A stretch of DNA of 64,000 nt, taken from assembly GCF_014851865.1 (NCBI RefSeq), contig NZ_JACVAM010000003.1, positions 310,001-374,000 on the forward strand, written 5' to 3'. The position numbers were made by a program, and so were the translations under genes. The notes beneath the pieces are model-generated. The model had not been told where the DNA came from and did no database searches. It worked only from the letters and a program-made list of their open reading frames with translations. Source of the DNA: Pseudomonas sp. PDM16 (GTDB taxonomy: Bacteria; Pseudomonadota; Gammaproteobacteria; Pseudomonadales; Pseudomonadaceae). Shown in pieces: positions 35,255-43,655 of the stretch. Numbering within the stretch: the first letter of the stretch is position 1; each line of letters opens with the position of its first letter.

Positions 35255-37585
35255 TCAGAAGTCGTAGCGCAGGGTCACGCCGGCAGTGCGCGGCTGGCCC
35301 AGCGAGCCGGTGTAGAGGCCGTTGCCGGCAGCGCCGACGGCCAGGTAGTACTCCTTGTCGGAGGCGTTCTTCACCCACAGCGAGGCATCGAGCTGGCCGT
35401 CACCCAGATCGGTGCGCACACCGGCAGCGAGGTTGACCAGGCCGTAGCCGTCGATCTTCGACAGAGCGGAGTTGTCCAGCGTGCCTTCGGCCTCGGAACG
35501 ATAGGAGTAGCTGGCCGCAACGTAGGGCTGCAGGCGGTTCTCCCATTGCCAGGCGTATTCGCCGCTGAGGTTGGCGATCCATTTGGAGGCACCGGCCACG
35601 CGCTCGCCAGACAGGTCGCAGGTGGCCGGCGCGCCGGGCAGCGTAGCGACTTCGGCCGGGCAAGGCGCATCCTCGAAGCGCAGGTAGGTGACATCGTTGT
35701 AGGAGCCGTTGAAGCGCAGGGTCAGACCCCGCACCGGCAGCGCCGTGGCCTCGAACTCCAGGCCACGCGAGCGCAGCTTGCCGGCGTTGGACAAAACCTG
35801 GTAACCGGTCAGCGAGCTCGGCGGCTGGTACCAGGTGGTTGCCTGGTAGCCATGGATGCCGGTCCAGAACAGGTTGGCATTGAGCTGCAGGCGGTTGTCC
35901 CACAGCGTGCTCTTCACGCCCAGCTCGGCATCGTTGGCGCGCTCCGGACCGACCAGCAGCGAGTCTGCACCGGCCTGCGCCGCCGAGCCCACCGCCAGGT
36001 TGACCCCGCCGGACTTCTCGCCATGGGACAGCGAGGCGTAGCCGAGCAGGTTCGGGTTGAACTGATAGCTGAGGCTGAGCAGCATCGATGGCGCGGCGTT
36101 GTACAGGCTGAGATCGCCGGAATCGTAGGCGCCTACCTGACCTTCGCGCACTATCGCGGCCAGGCCGTCGACCGGGGCTCCGCCGGTGGGGGCGAAGCGT
36201 TTGACCCGCGCCTGTTTCTCCTCGTAGGTACCTCGCACGCCAGCGGTGAAATCGAGCCTGTCGGTGAGGTGCCAGGTGCCCTGGGCGAACAGGGCGAAGC
36301 TGTTGGTGTCGACCTTGCCGTTGGTCTTGGTGCTGACGTTGTTCAGCGCATCGAGGTTGAAACCGATCAGGTTGAGATCGGCCAGCGGCCCGAGGTCGGT
36401 GAAGATGCGGTTGCCCAGGTCCTGTTTGAACGCATAGGCGCCGACCACGTAATCGAACGCACCTCCAGTGGGCGAGGCCAGACGGATTTCCTGGGAGAAC
36501 TGGCGGTCACGCACCTCGTAGCCGAGGTCGTCGATTACCGCCACGTCGAGCTGATCGGCATCGTTGGCCGGGTTGAAGTGCCAGTAACGATAAGCACTGA
36601 TGGAGGTCAGGGTGTAGCCGCCATCGAGATTCCAGTTGGCCTCCAGCGAGTGGCCGTTCTGGTGGACGCTGACGTTCTGCCGCGCATCGATGTTGCTGCG
36701 GCCGATCTTCGGTGAGGCGCCGACCAGGGTCGCGCGGTCCCAGAACTTCTGTGCGCCGCCGTAGATCACCGAGCTGCCGGAAGTGGAGTTCTCTTCGTTG
36801 TACTCGCTGATCCAGCGCAGGCTGAAATCATCGTTGGGCTGGAACAGCAGCTGACCGCGCAGGCCCTCGCGCTCGCCGCCGAGCAGGGTGCGGCCGTCAT
36901 GGTCGTTGTCCAGGTAGCCGTCCTCGCGGGTTCGGTAGAACGACAGGCGCCCGGCCAGGGTATCGGTGAGGCCGCCGGAGACGCTGCCCTTGCCCTGGAA
37001 GTAACCACGCTCGCCTCCGCTGATTTCCAGGGTGCGCTCCGGGGTGAAGGTCGGCTTGCGGGTGCTGATGTTGAGCACGCCGGCGGTGGTGTTCTTGCCA
37101 AACAGGGTGCCCTGCGGGCCGCGCAGCAGCTCCAGCTGCTCGATGTCCAACAGGTCGAACGCGGCCATGCCGGGGCGCCCCAGGTAGACGTTGTCCAGGT
37201 AGACCCCGGCGCTGCCTTCCAGACCATCGCTGGCCGGGTTGTTGCCGATACCACGCACCGCCAGGCTGGATACCCGTGCATGCACGTAGGCGACGTTGAC
37301 GCTGGGCAGCGCCTGCTGCAGGTCCTGGATGCGGTAGACCTTCTGGCTCTCCAGGTCGGCACCGCTGAGCGCGGTGATCGGCGTGGGCACCGTCTGCGCA
37401 TCCTCGGCGCGGCGGCGGGCGGTGACGGTCACCTTGCCAAGGGTCGGCTCGGCCTCAGCGGCAACGACCTCGACGGCACTCTCGTCGGCTGCCTGAAGCA
37501 ACTGCGGCATCGCCAGCAACAGGGCAATGCCAAGGGGCTTGAGCAGGGCTCCGGCTACGGCCGGACGGTGGCTGATACGGATCAT
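35255..37585 (-). CDS. TonB-dependent outer-membrane receptor (paralogue 1)
   Basis: A 776-aa receptor. The signal peptide is within residues 1-32 (GIALLLAMPQLLQAAD). The plug begins near residue 45 with LGKVTVTARRR, and carries RGIGNNPASDGLEGSAGVYL and LLRGPQGTLFGKNTTAG. The 22-strand barrel ends in GVTLRYDF with terminal Phe. The protein is strongly similar over its whole length to the receptor at 43656-46010, so one arose by duplication. ATG 37585 has AGGAGTATCC upstream. It is followed at 7 bp by the LLM monooxygenase gene. AraC-type direct repeats lie about 100 bp upstream. Probably imports an organosulfur compound; iron-siderophore uptake is the alternative. Confidence 0.9.
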   Translation of the reverse strand: MIRISHRPAVAGALLKPLGIALLLAMPQLLQAADESAVEVVAAEAEPTLGKVTVTARRRAEDAQTVPTPITALSGADLESQKVYRIQDLQQALPSVNVAYVHARVSSLAVRGIGNNPASDGLEGSAGVYLDNVYLGRPGMAAFDLLDIEQLELLRGPQGTLFGKNTTAGVLNISTRKPTFTPERTLEISGGERGYFQGKGSVSGGLTDTLAGRLSFYRTREDGYLDNDHDGRTLLGGEREGLRGQLLFQPNDDFSLRWISEYNEENSTSGSSVIYGGAQKFWDRATLVGASPKIGRSNIDARQNVSVHQNGHSLEANWNLDGGYTLTSISAYRYWHFNPANDADQLDVAVIDDLGYEVRDRQFSQEIRLASPTGGAFDYVVGAYAFKQDLGNRIFTDLGPLADLNLIGFNLDALNNVSTKTNGKVDTNSFALFAQGTWHLTDRLDFTAGVRGTYEEKQARVKRFAPTGGAPVDGLAAIVREGQVGAYDSGDLSLYNAAPSMLLSLSYQFNPNLLGYASLSHGEKSGGVNLAVGSAAQAGADSLLVGPERANDAELGVKSTLWDNRLQLNANLFWTGIHGYQATTWYQPPSSLTGYQVLSNAGKLRSRGLEFEATALPVRGLTLRFNGSYNDVTYLRFEDAPCPAEVATLPGAPATCDLSGERVAGASKWIANLSGEYAWQWENRLQPYVAASYSYRSEAEGTLDNSALSKIDGYGLVNLAAGVRTDLGDGQLDASLWVKNASDKEYYLAVGAAGNGLYTGSLGQPRTAGVTLRYDF

Positions 37586-37681
37586 GGATACTCCTAGCGC
37601 GCTGGCTGTTTCGCTGACGAATCGACTGTTCGCCTGGTGATCCGATGCTAGGGAGACGCGGGATACGAGGATGGGCTTTGC

Positions 37682-37712
37682 CGGACAAGCCGTAGTCCGC
37701 CACGGACAAGTC
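37682..37712. promoter_or_regulatory. AraC-type operator: two direct repeats 21 bp apart
   Basis: CGGACAAGCC at 37682-37691 and CGGACAAGTC at 37703-37712 are direct repeats with a 21-bp period, the classic spacing for an AraC-family dimer on one face of the helix. They lie about 100-130 bp upstream of the TonB receptor start and just after the AraC gene. The AraC regulator next door is the obvious candidate binder. Confidence 0.65.
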
Positions 37713-37715
37713 TGA

Positions 37716-38783
37716 TCAGACGGCCAGTTCCAGGGCCGACCGAGTGCGTTCTCGACGTACGCCCGGCAGACGCGTGGCCGGCTGCAGGGCGCGGCGCCGC
37801 CATTGCCCTGGGGTCTCGCCGGTCCAGCGGCGGAAGGCACGATTGAAGCTGCTCGGCTCGTTGAAGCCCAGGCGATAGCAGACCTCGTTTATCGAGCAGC
37901 TCGTCTGGCGCAGATACTCGAAGGCCAACTGGCGGCGTGTCTCGTCGAGCAGCTCCTTGAAGCTGGTAGCGTGCTTCTGCAGGTGACGGTGAAGGTTGCG
38001 CACGCTCATGCCCAACGCCTCGGCCACCGCGCCCTGCTGCACCTCGCCACGGGGTAACTGATGCACGATCGCATCGCGCACGCGCCTCGCCAGGTCTGGA
38101 GGCGACAGGCGCTGCAGGTAGTCGCTCATCACCTTGTCCAGCCCGCTGGCTATCTCTCGATTGCCAGTGCGCAGCGCCAGGCCGAGCGGCTGCGCGGCGT
38201 AGACGATGGCATTGCACGGCGCATCGAAACTGACAGGGCAGTCGAGCAGCGCTTCCCAGCGCTGCGGGTCGGACGGCTGCGGGCGAGCCAGTTCGACGGC
38301 GCAGATGAAATCCAGCTCCGCCCAACTCTGCCGGGTCAGGCGCACGGCGCAGGCGATCAACGCCTCGGTGGCGATCTGCTCGGCGTGCACGCCCGGCAGT
38401 GGCCTGTAGAACAGGCGATAGCGATTGTCCTGCTGGAGCAGTTCGAGATTGGCCGAAGTGGTCACCACCGCCGAGTACCGCACCACGCGGTCCAGCGCCT
38501 CGGCGATGGTGGTGCTGCTCTGGATGGCGAACAGCAGGCCGTGGAAGTCGGTGGGGAAGCAGTGGCGCGCCACGCGCAGGCCGAAGCAGTCATCGCCGCT
38601 GACCCGCCGCGCCGCGCGCCACAGCCGGCTCATCAGCATTACCGGAATGCGTCGCTCACTGTCATTCAGCCAGTTCGGATCGATGCCGGCCTCAAGCAGT
38701 AAATCACTACTGGCGAAGCCCTCGGCATCCAGAGCCCGGCTGACGGCCTGGGCCCAGGTAGCGATGGTGTGAACTTCGGCCAT
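37716..38783 (-). CDS. AraC-family regulator (arabinose-binding-like N-domain)
   Basis: A 355-aa activator. Residues 1-200 resemble the N-terminal domain of OruR/ArgR-like AraC proteins (IDPNWLNDSERRIPVMLMSR near the start). The two helix-turn-helix units are in residues 255-340: VAEALGMSVRNLHRHLQKHA and INEVCYRLGFNEPSSFNRAF, followed by RRWTGETPGQWR. ATG 38783 has GAGGCAGGGCC upstream. It begins 9 bp after the glutathione transferase gene and is followed by a TonB receptor whose upstream region holds 21-bp-spaced direct repeats. It probably activates that receptor operon. Confidence 0.9.
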   Translation of the reverse strand: MAEVHTIATWAQAVSRALDAEGFASSDLLLEAGIDPNWLNDSERRIPVMLMSRLWRAARRVSGDDCFGLRVARHCFPTDFHGLLFAIQSSTTIAEALDRVVRYSAVVTTSANLELLQQDNRYRLFYRPLPGVHAEQIATEALIACAVRLTRQSWAELDFICAVELARPQPSDPQRWEALLDCPVSFDAPCNAIVYAAQPLGLALRTGNREIASGLDKVMSDYLQRLSPPDLARRVRDAIVHQLPRGEVQQGAVAEALGMSVRNLHRHLQKHATSFKELLDETRRQLAFEYLRQTSCSINEVCYRLGFNEPSSFNRAFRRWTGETPGQWRRRALQPATRLPGVRRERTRSALELAV

Positions 38784-38792
38784 GGCCCTGCC

Positions 38793-39413
38793 TCAGAGCA
38801 GCCCTTCGGCCCGCAGCGCCTGCTGCACGGCCGGGCGCGCGGCCCATTGCTCGCGCACGCGAGCCACGGCAGTAAGCTGATCGAACGGCGCACCTATGCG
38901 CAGCAGCCAGCTGGCAAACACACCGAGGTAGGCGTCGGCCAGGGTGAAGCGCTCTCCCACCAGCCACTGGCGACCCTGCAGGTGCTTGTCGATGTGTTCG
39001 AAGGCTTTGTACAGCTGCTGCACGGCCTGGGCACGAATACCGGGGTGCGCCGACTCGTCCGCCGAGTAGCGCTCGGGGCGATTGAGTGGACGGAACGAGG
39101 CGGTGTGAATCTCCGCCGCCAGGTAGCCGAGCCAACCCTGGATCTGTGCACGCTCGGCGCTGCCGGCCGGAGCGAACAGAGGAGTGCCCGGTACCTGGTC
39201 GGCCAGGTAAGGCAGGATGGCGCTGTTCTCGGTCAGCAGGGTGCCATCGTCCAGCTGCAGGGCTGGTACACGCCCCAGCGGGTTGATCGCGTGGATCGGC
39301 GAATCCGGCGTGCGCAGGACGACCGTCTCGATCTGGATCGGCAGCGCCAGCTCATGCACCGCGATGTGCGAAGCCAACGAGCAGGCGCCTGGAGAAATGT
39401 ACAGAGTGGGCAT
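38793..39413 (-). CDS. Glutathione S-transferase (beta-like)
   Basis: A 206-aa GST. The thioredoxin-like N-domain starts MPTLYISPGACSLASHIA, with the Cys and Ser near residues 11-12 where beta-class GSTs bind glutathione. The NPLGRVPAL turn and TENSAILPYLAD follow the usual pattern. The helical C-domain includes ERFTLADAYLGVF. ATG 39413 has AAGGAGTCGTC upstream. It lies after the exbD terminator and directly before the AraC gene, so it is probably the first gene of a GST-AraC transcript. Could act in dehalogenation, detoxification or thioether chemistry. Confidence 0.88.
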   Translation of the reverse strand: MPTLYISPGACSLASHIAVHELALPIQIETVVLRTPDSPIHAINPLGRVPALQLDDGTLLTENSAILPYLADQVPGTPLFAPAGSAERAQIQGWLGYLAAEIHTASFRPLNRPERYSADESAHPGIRAQAVQQLYKAFEHIDKHLQGRQWLVGERFTLADAYLGVFASWLLRIGAPFDQLTAVARVREQWAARPAVQQALRAEGLL

Positions 39414-39437
39414 GACGACTCCTTGTGCGAATAAAAA

Positions 39438-39472
39438 GGGGGCCGTCCCCCTGCCTGGTAAGAACGGCCCCC
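39438..39472 (-). terminator. Intrinsic terminator of the tonB-exbB-exbD operon
   Basis: ACGGCCCCC (39464-39472) and GGGGGCCGT (39438-39446) form a 9-bp GC stem. Read on the minus strand it is followed by TTTTTATTCG. It sits immediately beyond the exbD stop (39479) and before the GST start, so it separates the two transcription units. Confidence 0.88.
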
Positions 39473-39478
39473 GGAAAA

Positions 39479-39880
39479 CTAGCGAGCGGTAATGACCGCC
39501 AGCTTGGTGATGCCGGCACGCTCGATGCTGGCCATGGCCTTGGCCACCACGCCGTAGTCGACCTGGTCATCGGCCTGCAGCTGCACCTTGAGCTCGGCGT
39601 CCTTGGCCTTGGCCTCGGCCAGGCTGCTTTCCAGCAGCTCGGGCTGGATCTCATCCTTGTTGATGAACAGCTTGCCGTCGCCATCGATACTCACCACCAG
39701 CGGGTCCTTCTGGTCCGCCGGGGCTACCGCCTCGGTCTTCGGCAGGTTGATCGGGATGGAGTTGGTAAGCAGCGGCGCGGTGACGATGAACACCACCAGC
39801 AGCACCAGCATCACGTCCACCAGTGGGGTGACGTTGATCTCGGAGAGGACTTCGTCGCTGTCCTGCGTGGAGAAGGCCAT
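39479..39880 (-). CDS. exbD: ExbD-type biopolymer transport protein
   Basis: A 133-aa protein of the TonB energy-transducing complex. A single membrane helix at residues about 20-40 contains the essential Asp in PLVDVMLVLLVVF. The periplasmic domain follows. ATG 39880 is 1 nt after the exbB stop, with a GGAGG ribosome site inside exbB. Uses the proton-motive force with ExbB to drive TonB. An intrinsic terminator follows the gene. Confidence 0.95.
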   Translation of the reverse strand: MAFSTQDSDEVLSEINVTPLVDVMLVLLVVFIVTAPLLTNSIPINLPKTEAVAPADQKDPLVVSIDGDGKLFINKDEIQPELLESSLAEAKAKDAELKVQLQADDQVDYGVVAKAMASIERAGITKLAVITAR

Positions 39881-39881
39881 G

Positions 39882-40601
39882 TCAGACGGCCTCCTTCACG
39901 TTCTGCGGCTGCTGCGGCTTGCGCGCGCCGGGGTGGCTGATGACCTTGAACGCGCTCTTCTGCGCCAGGCTGTAGAAGTCGTGGGCGAAGTCGTCGAGGT
40001 CGGCGGCAGTCAGCTTGAGGCGACGGAGGAAGTAGTTGTAGACCAGCACCGCCGGCACGGCGACGGCAATGCCCACGCCAGTGGCGACCAGCGCCGCGCC
40101 AATGGGGCCGGCCACGGTTTCCAGGCTGGCGTTGCCGGCCGCGCTGATGCCCTTGAGCGCCTCCATGATGCCCCATACGGTGCCGAACAGGCCGATGAAG
40201 GGCGAGGTGGAACCGATCGAGGCGACGACTGCCAGGCCGCTTTCCAGGGAACGGCGTTCACGCTGGATCTGCTGGCGCAAGGCGCGTTCAAGACGGTCCT
40301 GATGGTTGATGGCCTGGCTCAGGTCGCCCGGCTGCTGGCCATCGTGCACCTGGATCGCAGCGAAGCCTGCCTGGGCCACGTGGGCCACCGCGCCGGCGTG
40401 TTGCTGGCCCAGGTCGCCAGCGGAATCGAGGCTGGTGGCGCTCCAGAACAGCTTGAGGAACTTGCGGTCCTGGTAGCGCTGGCGGGCGAACTGGATGCCC
40501 TTGATCAGGGCCAGGCCCCAGGTGATGACGGAGAAGCCGATCAGCAGCCAGATGACGCTGTGTTCGACCGATTGGAAGGGAGAGTCGGTAAGCAGGTTCA
40601 T
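39882..40601 (-). CDS. exbB: ExbB-type motor protein
   Basis: A 239-aa inner-membrane protein with three helices: residues 15-38, about 130-150 (TSPFIGLFGTVWGIMEAL) and 170-190 (ALVATGVGIAVAVPAVLVYN). These carry the TolQ/ExbB/MotA signature. It lies between tonB and exbD on one transcript. ATG 40601 has GAGGAATGCGA upstream. Powers the two TonB receptors in this region. Confidence 0.95.
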   Translation of the reverse strand: MNLLTDSPFQSVEHSVIWLLIGFSVITWGLALIKGIQFARQRYQDRKFLKLFWSATSLDSAGDLGQQHAGAVAHVAQAGFAAIQVHDGQQPGDLSQAINHQDRLERALRQQIQRERRSLESGLAVVASIGSTSPFIGLFGTVWGIMEALKGISAAGNASLETVAGPIGAALVATGVGIAVAVPAVLVYNYFLRRLKLTAADLDDFAHDFYSLAQKSAFKVISHPGARKPQQPQNVKEAV

Positions 40602-40671
40602 GTCGCATTCCTCGCAGGGCGTATTGCAGTCTTGTTCGACGGCGCCGACAGGCGCCGCATCGATCGGTCAT

Positions 40672-41451
40672 CTAGTTCAAACGGAAGTCCAGTGGCACGG
40701 TCACCCAGCCGGCGACGGTCTGGTCGCCACGCTTGGCCGGTACGAAGCTCCAGCGCTTGACCGCGCGAATGGCGGCTTCGTCGAGTGCCTCACGGCCGCT
40801 GCTCTTCTGCACCTGGATCTCGCTCGGCTTGCCGTTGGCCTGCACCTGTACCCGCAGCAGCACGGTGCCCTCCCAGCCGCGGCGCTGGGCCAGGCTCGGG
40901 TACTCCGGTGCCGGGTTCTTCAGGTACGCAGCGTTGGCCGAAGGTGGCGTTTCCACCGGGGCCGGAGCCGGCGCTGGTGGTTGCGGCACCGGCGGGGTCT
41001 CGGCCTTGGGCGGCTGCGGTGGGGGCTCGACCGGTTTCGGTTCCGGCTTGGGTTTTGGCTTCGGTGGCTGCGGCTTCGGTTTTGGCGGCTCGGGCTTGGG
41101 TGGCGGCTTGACCGCCAGCTCCTCTACCACCGGCGGTGGCGGCGGCTCGATCACCGGTTCCGGCGGCGGTGGCGGCGCGGCGAACTCGATGGTCATCGGC
41201 GGGACTTCCACCGGGACTTCCGGCAGTACCGGCTCGCTGCGCTGGCTCAGCCAGTACAACACGGCGCCGTGCAGAGTCAGGGCGAACAGCCCCAGCAGCA
41301 CCGCCTCGCGCCGGCTCAGCACCGGCCTGTCGCTGCGCGGCACATGGCGTTGCAGACCGAGGACCTGGCGGAGCGAGACGCCCAGGTCGAGCACCTCGGC
41401 ATCGCGGCGGAACACTTCACCGAGCTGATCGGCCTTGAGGACATTGCCCAT
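40672..41451 (-). CDS. tonB: TonB energy transducer
   Basis: A 259-aa TonB protein. Residues 1-42 are cytoplasmic; a membrane anchor is at about 46-66 (AVLLGLFALTLHGAVLYW). A long Pro-Lys-Glu-rich spacer follows, rich in PEPPKPKP-type repeats (residues 85-170). The C-terminal TonB domain contains YPSLAQRRGWEGTVLLRVQV and closes with WVTVPLDFRLN. I start at ATG 41451, preceded by AGGGAG eight bases upstream; two longer in-frame starts (41472, 41493) have poor spacing. Heads the tonB-exbB-exbD operon next to the sulfate-ester dioxygenases, suggesting that it serves the local receptors. Confidence 0.92.
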   Translation of the reverse strand: MGNVLKADQLGEVFRRDAEVLDLGVSLRQVLGLQRHVPRSDRPVLSRREAVLLGLFALTLHGAVLYWLSQRSEPVLPEVPVEVPPMTIEFAAPPPPPEPVIEPPPPPVVEELAVKPPPKPEPPKPKPQPPKPKPKPEPKPVEPPPQPPKAETPPVPQPPAPAPAPVETPPSANAAYLKNPAPEYPSLAQRRGWEGTVLLRVQVQANGKPSEIQVQKSSGREALDEAAIRAVKRWSFVPAKRGDQTVAGWVTVPLDFRLN

Positions 41452-41751
41452 CGGCAAGACTCCCTGATTCATTTCTTCGCTGGCGAACCACACAGAGCCT
41501 TGAGGCAGAGCGGTTCGGTGGTGGAGAAATGATTGGCGAGCCCGCTTATCCCATAAAGTAATTTTTAATAACTTTTAAATATCAATATGGAATATAAAAT
41601 ATCTAACTAATTGAATTTTAAGAACTTTAAAAATCTCATGCCTTAAAGGCATTGAAAAATTGCCTGATAGGCATCGAAAGCCAGAAGCAACGGCAACACC
41701 CAGCACGTCGGAGCCCCACAGACTCACGAGCGCTGCACCTGATGCCTGCTT
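41452..41751. promoter_or_regulatory. AT-rich promoter region upstream of tonB with two palindromes
   Basis: A 300-bp spacer much more AT-rich than its surroundings (41555-41640). It contains ATGCCTTAAAGGCAT (41638-41652), a 7-bp-arm palindrome, and TGCCTGATAGGCA (41661-41673), a 5-bp-arm palindrome, on the same face about 23 bp apart. They probably form an operator for the tonB operon. The ATGCCT core recurs in the divergent atsR/atsB promoter. No open reading frame of worth is visible. Confidence 0.5.
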
Positions 41752-41784
41752 AAACAAAAACGGCGCGTCCATCAGGACACGCCG
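41752..41784 (-). terminator. Intrinsic terminator of the atsK/tauD-like operon
   Basis: CGGCGCGTCC (41761-41770) and GGACACGCCG (41775-41784) pair around a 4-base loop with one mismatch. On the minus strand the stem is followed by TTTTTGTTT. It lies 28 bp beyond the dioxygenase stop at 41812. Confidence 0.85.
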
Positions 41785-41811
41785 CCAAGAGAAGACGTCG
41801 CCGCAGTGAGA

Positions 41812-42705
41812 TCAGAACGGCCGGCTACCGGCCAGGCTGATGCGTTTCAGACGGCGGCGCTGGGTGGCCGGGAAGGCATTGCGCGCGTGCAGCGTGGCCT
41901 GATTGTCCCAGTACACGATGTCGCCCACTTCCCATTTGTGAGTGTGGGAGAAGCGCGGGTCCTGCAGGTGTTCGCGCAGACGACCGATCAGGGCGGCGCC
42001 CTTCTCGGGGTCGTAGCCGGGAATCTCCACCTCGGTGTGCACGCTGAGGAACAGCAGGCGCTTGCCGCTCTCCGGATGCACCCGCACCAGCGGGTGCTCG
42101 GTGCCCTGAATCGGCTCGATGTCCGGCGTGCGGTAGGTGACGAAGCCGCCACCGCCGTAGCCGCCGTTCTTGATGCGCACGAAGGGGTTGTAGTTGATCA
42201 GCCTGAGGCCGTCGATCTCGCGCCGGGTGTCCTCGTCCAGCGCGCTGTAGGCCAGGGCCAGGTTGGTCCAGCTGGTCTCGCCACCCTGCTCCGGCACTTC
42301 CAGGGCGTAGAGCAGCGAGCCGGCCGACGGCGTCGGCGTCCACTGGTGGTCGGTGTGCGCCGGCAGGGCGAAGTTGCCCAGCTCGCCGTCGCCGGTGTTG
42401 GCCACCTTGACGATGTCCGGCGCCTTGCCGTCGGCCCCGGAGGACAACACGGCGAAGTCCGGATGTGGCTGGAACACCGAGCCGAACCAGGAGGTGAAAC
42501 GCAGGAACTGCGCGTCATCCAGCTGCTGCTTCTTGAAGATCAGGATGTGGTGGTCACGCAGAGCCTGCTTGAGGGCGAGGATCTGCTCCGGCGTCGGGTC
42601 GACGCGGGCATCCAGGTTGTGGATTTCGGCGCCCAGCGGCGCGGCCAGCGGCTGGATATGCAGGCCGTCGACGGGCTGGCGCAGGGCGGTCACGTTGCTG
42701 CTCAT
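41812..42705 (-). CDS. TauD-family Fe(II)/2-oxoglutarate dioxygenase
   Basis: A 297-aa 2-oxoglutarate-dependent dioxygenase of the TauD/TfdA family. The iron-binding facial triad is visible: H117 and D119 in PAHTDHQW, and the distal His in NQATLHARNAF. An Arg that binds 2-oxoglutarate follows in RRRLKRISLAG. Family members hydroxylate the carbon next to sulfonate, sulfate ester or ether groups and release sulfite, sulfate or an alcohol. ATG 42705 has GAGGAGAACCCC upstream. It begins 10 bp after the stop of the AtsK-type gene in the same direction, so it is an operon partner with distinct substrate range. Confidence 0.9.
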   Translation of the reverse strand: MSSNVTALRQPVDGLHIQPLAAPLGAEIHNLDARVDPTPEQILALKQALRDHHILIFKKQQLDDAQFLRFTSWFGSVFQPHPDFAVLSSGADGKAPDIVKVANTGDGELGNFALPAHTDHQWTPTPSAGSLLYALEVPEQGGETSWTNLALAYSALDEDTRREIDGLRLINYNPFVRIKNGGYGGGGFVTYRTPDIEPIQGTEHPLVRVHPESGKRLLFLSVHTEVEIPGYDPEKGAALIGRLREHLQDPRFSHTHKWEVGDIVYWDNQATLHARNAFPATQRRRLKRISLAGSRPF

Positions 42706-42715
42706 GGGGTTCTCC

Positions 42716-43618
42716 TCAACCTTTGCGGGTGGTCTGGCTGCGGCGGCCATCGATGCTTACCGGCACGTCGCCGGCCAGGGTCACGCGGCGCACGATGCGG
42801 TCCTGCTGGCCGTAGTCGTCGACGGCGTAGTGCTGGGTCGCGCGGTTGTCCCAGATGGCTACGTCGCCCTCGGTCCAGCGCCAGCGCACGGTGTTCTCCA
42901 GGCGGGTGACATGGCCCTGGAAGATGTCGAACAGGCGCTGCGAGTCATCACGCGACAGGCCCTTGATGCGTTTGACGAAGTGGCCGAGCAGCAGGCTGCG
43001 CTTGCCGCTCACTGGGTGCACGCGCACCAGAGGGTGCTCGGTCTCGTAGACGGTGGAAGCGAACACCTTGCGGTACTCCTCCAGCTTGGCCAGCTCGACA
43101 TTGGGGCGCACGCCGGCGTAGTCGTACTCGTTGCTGTGCACGGCCCAGAGCTTGTCGGCCAGTTCGCGCAGCTCCGGCGAGAGGTCCTGGTAAGCGGCCT
43201 CGGTGTTGGCCCAGACGGTGTCGCCACCGGACTTGGCGGCCACCACCGAGCGCAGGATCGAAGCCTTGGGATAGGCGTCGACGAAGGTCACGTCGGTGTG
43301 CCAGGAGTTGGCGCGCTGGCCCTGGGCACCGTCCAGTTCGAGCAGATAGTGGGTGCCTTCGCGCACCGGCACGGTGGGATGCGCGATCGGCTCGCCGAGC
43401 AGCTTGGCGAAGGCCTCCTGGGCCTGGTCGTCGAGATGGTGCTGGGCGCGGAAGAACAACACCTTGTGCTCCACCAGCGCGGCCTGGATGGCCTCGATGG
43501 TGGCGGCGTCCAGCTCAGCGGACAGGTTGATGTTGCGTATCTCGGCGCCGATACGGCCGGCGACCGGGTGGATGTCGAGTTGGATTACAGGTTGTACGGC
43601 GATTGCGGCATTGCTCAT
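42716..43618 (-). CDS. atsK: Alkylsulfatase AtsK (2-oxoglutarate-dependent sulfate-ester dioxygenase)
   Basis: A 300-aa enzyme closely similar, as I recall it, to AtsK of Pseudomonas putida S-313. Shared features are LDIHPVAGRIGAEIR near residue 15, GAQGQRANSWHTDVTFV with H107 and D109, ETEHPLVRVHPVSGKR and WDNRATQHYAVDDYG with the distal His. AtsK cleaves medium-chain alkyl sulfate esters to aldehyde and sulfate, with 2-oxoglutarate and Fe(II). It lies between a TonB receptor and the second TauD-type gene. Expected to be induced on sulfur starvation. Confidence 0.94.
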   Translation of the reverse strand: MSNAAIAVQPVIQLDIHPVAGRIGAEIRNINLSAELDAATIEAIQAALVEHKVLFFRAQHHLDDQAQEAFAKLLGEPIAHPTVPVREGTHYLLELDGAQGQRANSWHTDVTFVDAYPKASILRSVVAAKSGGDTVWANTEAAYQDLSPELRELADKLWAVHSNEYDYAGVRPNVELAKLEEYRKVFASTVYETEHPLVRVHPVSGKRSLLLGHFVKRIKGLSRDDSQRLFDIFQGHVTRLENTVRWRWTEGDVAIWDNRATQHYAVDDYGQQDRIVRRVTLAGDVPVSIDGRRSQTTRKG

Positions 43619-43655
43619 GGTGTCTCTCCTTGAGGTTTGGCTGTGCGGCAGCCGG

